Shown: one piece after another, positions 6,301 through 8,630 of the stretch
Layout of the letters: every line of letters starts with the position of its first letter
Position numbering within the stretch: position 1 is the first letter of the stretch
Source: Aquificota bacterium
Lineage (GTDB): Bacteria > Aquificota > Aquificia > Aquificales > Aquificaceae
Assembly (NCBI GenBank): GCA_013153455.1
Contig: JAADEK010000059.1
Location: 1 to 8,630, forward strand
Length of the DNA: 8,630 nucleotides
Direction of reading: 5' to 3'
Program-made: the position numbers and the translations under genes
Notes under the pieces: generated by a model
The model's database searches: none
Seen by the model: the letters and a program-made list of their open reading frames with translations, nothing else
Told to the model about the DNA's origin: nothing

Positions 6301-6329
6301 TTGCCCTCCCTAATTACAAGATATATAAT
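6301..6329 (+). promoter_or_regulatory. sigma70-type promoter of ino1
   Basis: TTGCCC (6301-6306) and a perfect TATAAT (6324-6329) are separated by 17 bases. That predicts a transcript start near 6336 and a leader of about 60 bases before the ATG at 6397. A second TATAAT at 6332-6337 has no good -35 at the right distance. The leader shows no obvious riboswitch-like structure. Confidence 0.6.
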
Positions 6330-6396
6330 TTTATAATAGCACAATAAAGATTATTGAAGGTGTTATTTGAAAGTAAAAACAAAAGGAGGTGGACGC

Positions 6397-7506
6397 ATGG
6401 CGGAAAAGAAAGTGAGGGTGGCGATAGCGGGCGTGGGTAACTGCGCGAGCTCCCTCATACAGGGTATTTACTACTACAAGAAGAAGGGGACCGTTGATGT
6501 GAGCGGACTTATGCACGAAGACATCGGGGGTTACAAGCCTTGGGACATTGAGATAGTCGCAGCGTGGGACATAGACGCCCGCAAAGTAGGGAAGGACGTA
6601 TCCGAAGCTATATTCGCACCCCCCAACTGCACCGCGGTATTTGAACCCGACGTTCCGAACATGGGCGTCAAGGTAAGGATGGGGAAAGTCCTTGACGGAT
6701 TTGCCCCCCACATGAAGGAGTATCCCCCCGAAAGGACGTTCGTCCTCGCGGACGAAAAAGAGGACGAGCTTGAGGACGTCGTTGCGGTTCTAAAGGAAAC
6801 GGGAGCGGACGTCCTGATAAACTACGTTCCCGTCGGTGCGGAGCAAGCGGCGCGCTTTTACGCGGAAGCTTGTCTCAGAGCAGGGGTATCGTTCATAAAC
6901 GCTATGCCCACGTTCATCGTCTCGGACCCGGAGTGGGCTAAGCGTTTTGAGGAAGCGGGCATACCCGTCGTGGGTGACGACATAAAATCACAGGTAGGCG
7001 CTACCATAGTTCACAGGGTCCTTACACAGCTCTTCGTTGACAGGGGAGTCAAGCTTGACCGAACCTATCAGCTCAACTTCGGCGGAAACACGGACTTTTT
7101 AAACATGCTCGCAAGAGAGCGCCTGAAGACGAAGAAGGTATCAAAGACCGAAGCGGTTACCTCACTCCTGCCTTATGACCTCGGTTGGGAAAACGTCCAC
7201 ATAGGACCCTCGGACTGGGTTCCTTGGCTCAACGACAGGAAGATAGCCTACATAAGGATGGAAGGAAGACTCTTCGGTGATGTTCCGATGTATATAGAGC
7301 TGAAGCTTGACGTTGAAGACTCACCGAACAGCGCGGGCTCAATGATGGACGCGGTAAGGTGCGCAAAGCTCGCCCGCGACAGGGGAGTAGCGGGACCCCT
7401 TTACTCAATAAGCGCATACACGATGAAGCACCCACCCATACAATACCCCGACTGGCAAGCCAAGAAGATGGTAGAAGAGTTCATAAGGGGAGAAAGGGAG
7501 CGCTGA
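6397..7506 (+). CDS. ino1: myo-inositol-1-phosphate synthase (bacterial/archaeal type)
   Basis: The enzyme cyclises D-glucose 6-phosphate to 1L-myo-inositol 1-phosphate using bound NAD+. The 369-residue protein is the short form shared by archaea, actinobacteria and Aquificales. It has [21 protein letters not shown] (7-27, NAD-binding glycine loop), [18 protein letters not shown] (141-158), INAMPTFI (167-174), [11 protein letters not shown] (193-203, with K197 in the conserved active-site motif), [14 protein letters not shown] (224-237) and [14 protein letters not shown] (301-314). The ATG at 6397 follows AAGGAGGTGG (6383-6392) with 4 bases between, a near-perfect site. An in-frame TTG at 6367 with a weaker GAAGGTG could add 10 residues, but these are partly encoded by the ribosome site itself, so I reject it. 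In hyperthermophiles this step supplies di-myo-inositol phosphate-type solutes or inositol lipids. No later gene of either pathway lies in the window. Confidence 0.94.
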   Translation: MAEKKVRVAIAGVGNCASSLIQGIYYYKKKGTVDVSGLMHEDIGGYKPWDIEIVAAWDIDARKVGKDVSEAIFAPPNCTAVFEPDVPNMGVKVRMGKVLDGFAPHMKEYPPERTFVLADEKEDELEDVVAVLKETGADVLINYVPVGAEQAARFYAEACLRAGVSFINAMPTFIVSDPEWAKRFEEAGIPVVGDDIKSQVGATIVHRVLTQLFVDRGVKLDRTYQLNFGGNTDFLNMLARERLKTKKVSKTEAVTSLLPYDLGWENVHIGPSDWVPWLNDRKIAYIRMEGRLFGDVPMYIELKLDVEDSPNSAGSMMDAVRCAKLARDRGVAGPLYSISAYTMKHPPIQYPDWQAKKMVEEFIRGERER

Positions 7507-8232
7507 TTACCTCAAAAACACCGGCTCCGGCTTTCCCCTTTTCAACCTTTTTGATAAATATTCGTAAAACTCATAAAGACCCCTCAGATGCTTGTCCGAA
7601 AGCCCGTAATCTATACAACCCCTAAAGTAAACCTCTCCTTCCTTCAAAGCGCTCGGTGATTCCTCAAAGAAAGCCCTCAAACTCTCCCTTACCTCATCAA
7701 GCAAAAGAAGAGCCTTTTCCCTGTTTGCGTCCTTCCTGACCAAGAAAAGAGCAAATACGAAGGGAAGACCCGTTATCTCGTACCACTCCTTCCCAAGGTC
7801 GTATACAAAGGGAAAACCTTTTTCCTTTAGAGCCTCGTCCCCGATGAGGAGAAACGCATCCGCCTCGCTTCGGGGCACAACCTCGGGACTAAAGCCCAGC
7901 TTTCTTTCAAAGATATAAAAAAGAAGATATCGGGACGTCAGCGAAGCTGACGTAATAAAGACCTTTCTTACGGAACTTAAAGGTTTTTTAGAAAAAAGCT
8001 TTACGGAGCAAACGCTTCCCCGCGATGAGATGGAAACACCCGGAAGGATTAAGTAAAGCTCAGGATTCAGAAAAAACTCCGCGGAAGACACGATACCCGC
8101 TTGTATCTCACCCCTCCTGAGGAGTGAAACCAATCGGGAGGGAACCCCTTCAATAATCTCAAACGAGCGAACCCTGTAAAAGAGAGGAAGCGTGTTCTTA
8201 TACGAAACCTTTCCCACCCTGAACATGGGCAA
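7507..8232 (-). CDS. mqnA: chorismate dehydratase MqnA (futalosine pathway of menaquinone synthesis)
   Basis: MqnA removes water from chorismate to give 3-[(1-carboxyvinyl)oxy]benzoate, the entry step of the futalosine route to menaquinone. The fold is that of a periplasmic-binding-protein-like enzyme, but no signal peptide is present. The 241-residue frame shows FRVGKVSYKNTLPLFY (4-19), GEIQAGIVSSAEFF (41-54), LILPGVSISSRGSVCSVKLF (61-80), a SASLTSRYLL segment (95-104), ADAFLLIGDEAL (124-135) and VYDLGKEWYEITGLPFVFAL (143-162). These separate it from the related MqnD. The start is either TTG at 8232, 11 bases after GAGGAG (8249-8244), or ATG at 8226, which gives the typical start MFRVGKVSYKN. 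The stop codon abuts the convergent ino1 stop with no base between. Window context does not link it to other mqn genes. Confidence 0.92.
   Translation of the reverse strand: MPMFRVGKVSYKNTLPLFYRVRSFEIIEGVPSRLVSLLRRGEIQAGIVSSAEFFLNPELYLILPGVSISSRGSVCSVKLFSKKPLSSVRKVFITSASLTSRYLLFYIFERKLGFSPEVVPRSEADAFLLIGDEALKEKGFPFVYDLGKEWYEITGLPFVFALFLVRKDANREKALLLLDEVRESLRAFFEESPSALKEGEVYFRGCIDYGLSDKHLRGLYEFYEYLSKRLKRGKPEPVFLR
7935..7953. repeat. inverted repeat inside mqnA (8-bp arms, 3-base loop)
   Basis: ACGTCAGC and GCTGACGT form perfect arms around GAA. It falls in the codons for the conserved SASLTS segment of MqnA. On the minus strand a T-rich run starts about 14 bases later rather than directly after the stem, so it is not a standard intrinsic terminator. 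It could form an mRNA hairpin in either transcript. Confidence 0.55.
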
Positions 8233-8543
8233 TGTTATTTTAGCTCCTCGGATTAAAAAGGGTATGAGGGCTTTCGGACGGGTTTACGTATCGGTGAAAG
8301 AAGGAACTTTTAATAAGGAAGTTTTAAAGACATACATTTGGATGCGGGGGCGCAATTCAGGACTTTTCGGTACATTCGGTATATGAGCACAAACCGCTTC
8401 TTAAAACTACCGCAGTATATCTTCTGGAAAAGAACGTCTTTGTAGAAACTCCGTAAGGTCCTTTCTTTTTTTCTTCCCTTCTCATAATGTCTCTATTATA
8501 CTCTGGGCTATGAAGAGAAGTTGGAGTGGGAAGCTCAACGTTC

Positions 8544-8564
8544 TATACCATTATAAATGGTATA
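8544..8564. promoter_or_regulatory. perfect 21-bp palindrome, probable operator
   Basis: The arms TATACCATT (8544-8552) and AATGGTATA (8556-8564) are perfectly complementary around ATA. The right arm overlaps the first four bases of the -10 box of the downstream gene, so a dimeric regulator bound here would block RNA polymerase. The sequence does not match an operator I know by name. Confidence 0.6.
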
Positions 8565-8566
8565 AT
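8558..8566 (+). promoter_or_regulatory. extended -10 promoter of the gene at the right edge
   Basis: TGGTATAAT combines an extended TGn element with a perfect TATAAT (8561-8566). The predicted transcript start is near 8573, about 29 bases before the ATG. No clear -35 hexamer lies 16-18 bases upstream, which fits promoters that rely on the extended -10. Confidence 0.6.
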
Positions 8567-8601
8567 CATTCATAACAAAACTTCTAAGGGAGGTGACGGT
8601 T

Positions 8602-8630
8602 ATGAAAGGAAAATACCTGGTATTTGCTTC
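8602..8630 (+). CDS. start of an unknown protein (first nine to ten codons, cut by window edge)
   Basis: An ATG follows AAGGGAGGTGA (8586-8596) with 5 bases between, a strong ribosome site placed just after the extended -10 promoter. The visible residues are MKGKYLVFA plus the first two bases of a serine codon. A positively charged start followed by hydrophobic residues could be the beginning of a signal peptide or membrane segment, but nine residues are too few to decide. Function is unknown. Confidence 0.65.

Larger units (their letters stand above)
8233..8601. other. intergenic region without a convincing gene
   Basis: This 369-bp stretch separates the mqnA start from the partial gene at the right edge. 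It is AT-richer than the neighbouring genes and its frames show no conserved protein that I can recognise. It contains a direct repeat of TTCGGTA (8366-8372 and 8375-8381) and an inverted pair AGTTTTAA (8320-8327) and TTAAAACT (8401-8408). It also has a minus-strand TATAAT (8500-8495) ten bases before an ATG opening a 42-codon frame (8485-8357), and the palindromic promoter region described separately. A small RNA, decayed gene or long leader cannot be excluded. Confidence 0.5.

Noticed and set aside
6367..6396. Upstream in-frame TTG start for ino1
   Set aside because: The ATG at 6397 has a near-perfect Shine-Dalgarno, and the extra residues would be encoded partly by that site.
6331..6711. 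Minus-strand frame across the ino1 promoter and 5' end
   Set aside because: It runs through a clear promoter and opposite a strongly supported gene.
8192..8386. 64-codon plus-strand frame starting inside mqnA
   Set aside because: No ribosome site, overlaps the mqnA start on the other strand, and the protein has no recognisable motif.

Overview
The window looks like chromosomal DNA of a thermophilic Aquificales bacterium related to Aquifex, Hydrogenobacter or Thermocrinis. The main support is the TyrA protein. Its catalytic residues fall at a constant 20-residue offset from those known for Aquifex aeolicus prephenate dehydrogenase (Ser126, His147, His217, Arg250). Other support is the many AGG/AGA and ATA codons, Arg/Glu/Val-rich proteins, a bacterial-archaeal type inositol-phosphate synthase and a futalosine-pathway MqnA. 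I saw no rRNA, tRNA, CRISPR array or complete insertion sequence.

Layout. Positions 1-640 (minus) hold the N-terminal half of a DegT/DnrJ/EryC1/StrS-type PLP aminotransferase, cut by the window edge. It diverges across a very short AT-rich gap from a plus-strand pair, tyrA (prephenate dehydrogenase) and a small exbB/tolQ-like gene that starts inside the tyrA stop codon. That pair runs tail-to-tail into, and overlaps by 43 bp, a four-gene minus-strand cluster. In transcription order the cluster is a split-barrel PNPOx-like flavin-binding-type protein (6246-5815), a PriA-like protein (5803-3794), a family-1 encapsulin shell protein (3768-2926) and an RluD/RluA-type pseudouridine synthase (2905-1937). 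Gaps inside the cluster are 11, 25 and 20 bp, so one transcript is likely. From the divergent 150-bp region 6247-6396 the plus strand carries ino1 (myo-inositol-1-phosphate synthase). It ends exactly where mqnA (chorismate dehydratase, menaquinone by the futalosine route) ends on the other strand. Positions 8233-8601 contain no convincing gene. They do hold a perfect 21-bp palindrome overlapping an extended -10 promoter, in front of a strong ribosome site and the first codons of an unknown gene at the right edge.

What stands out. The encapsulin gene has no recognisable cargo gene next to it, carries a perfect 10-nt Shine-Dalgarno although it sits third in the cluster, and has two cysteines in the region matching the shell's extended loop. 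The PriA-like protein upstream keeps the PriA architecture but appears to have lost every ATPase/helicase motif (Walker A, DEEH, GRAGR) and one of the eight zinc-site cysteines, so it is probably a pseudohelicase. The ExbB-like gene is orphaned from exbD.

Of the remaining genes, tyrA and mqnA both draw on chorismate-derived material (tyrosine and menaquinone). ino1 probably feeds inositol-phosphate compatible solutes or inositol lipids of a thermophile. They are in separate transcription units, and I see no evidence that they form one pathway here.
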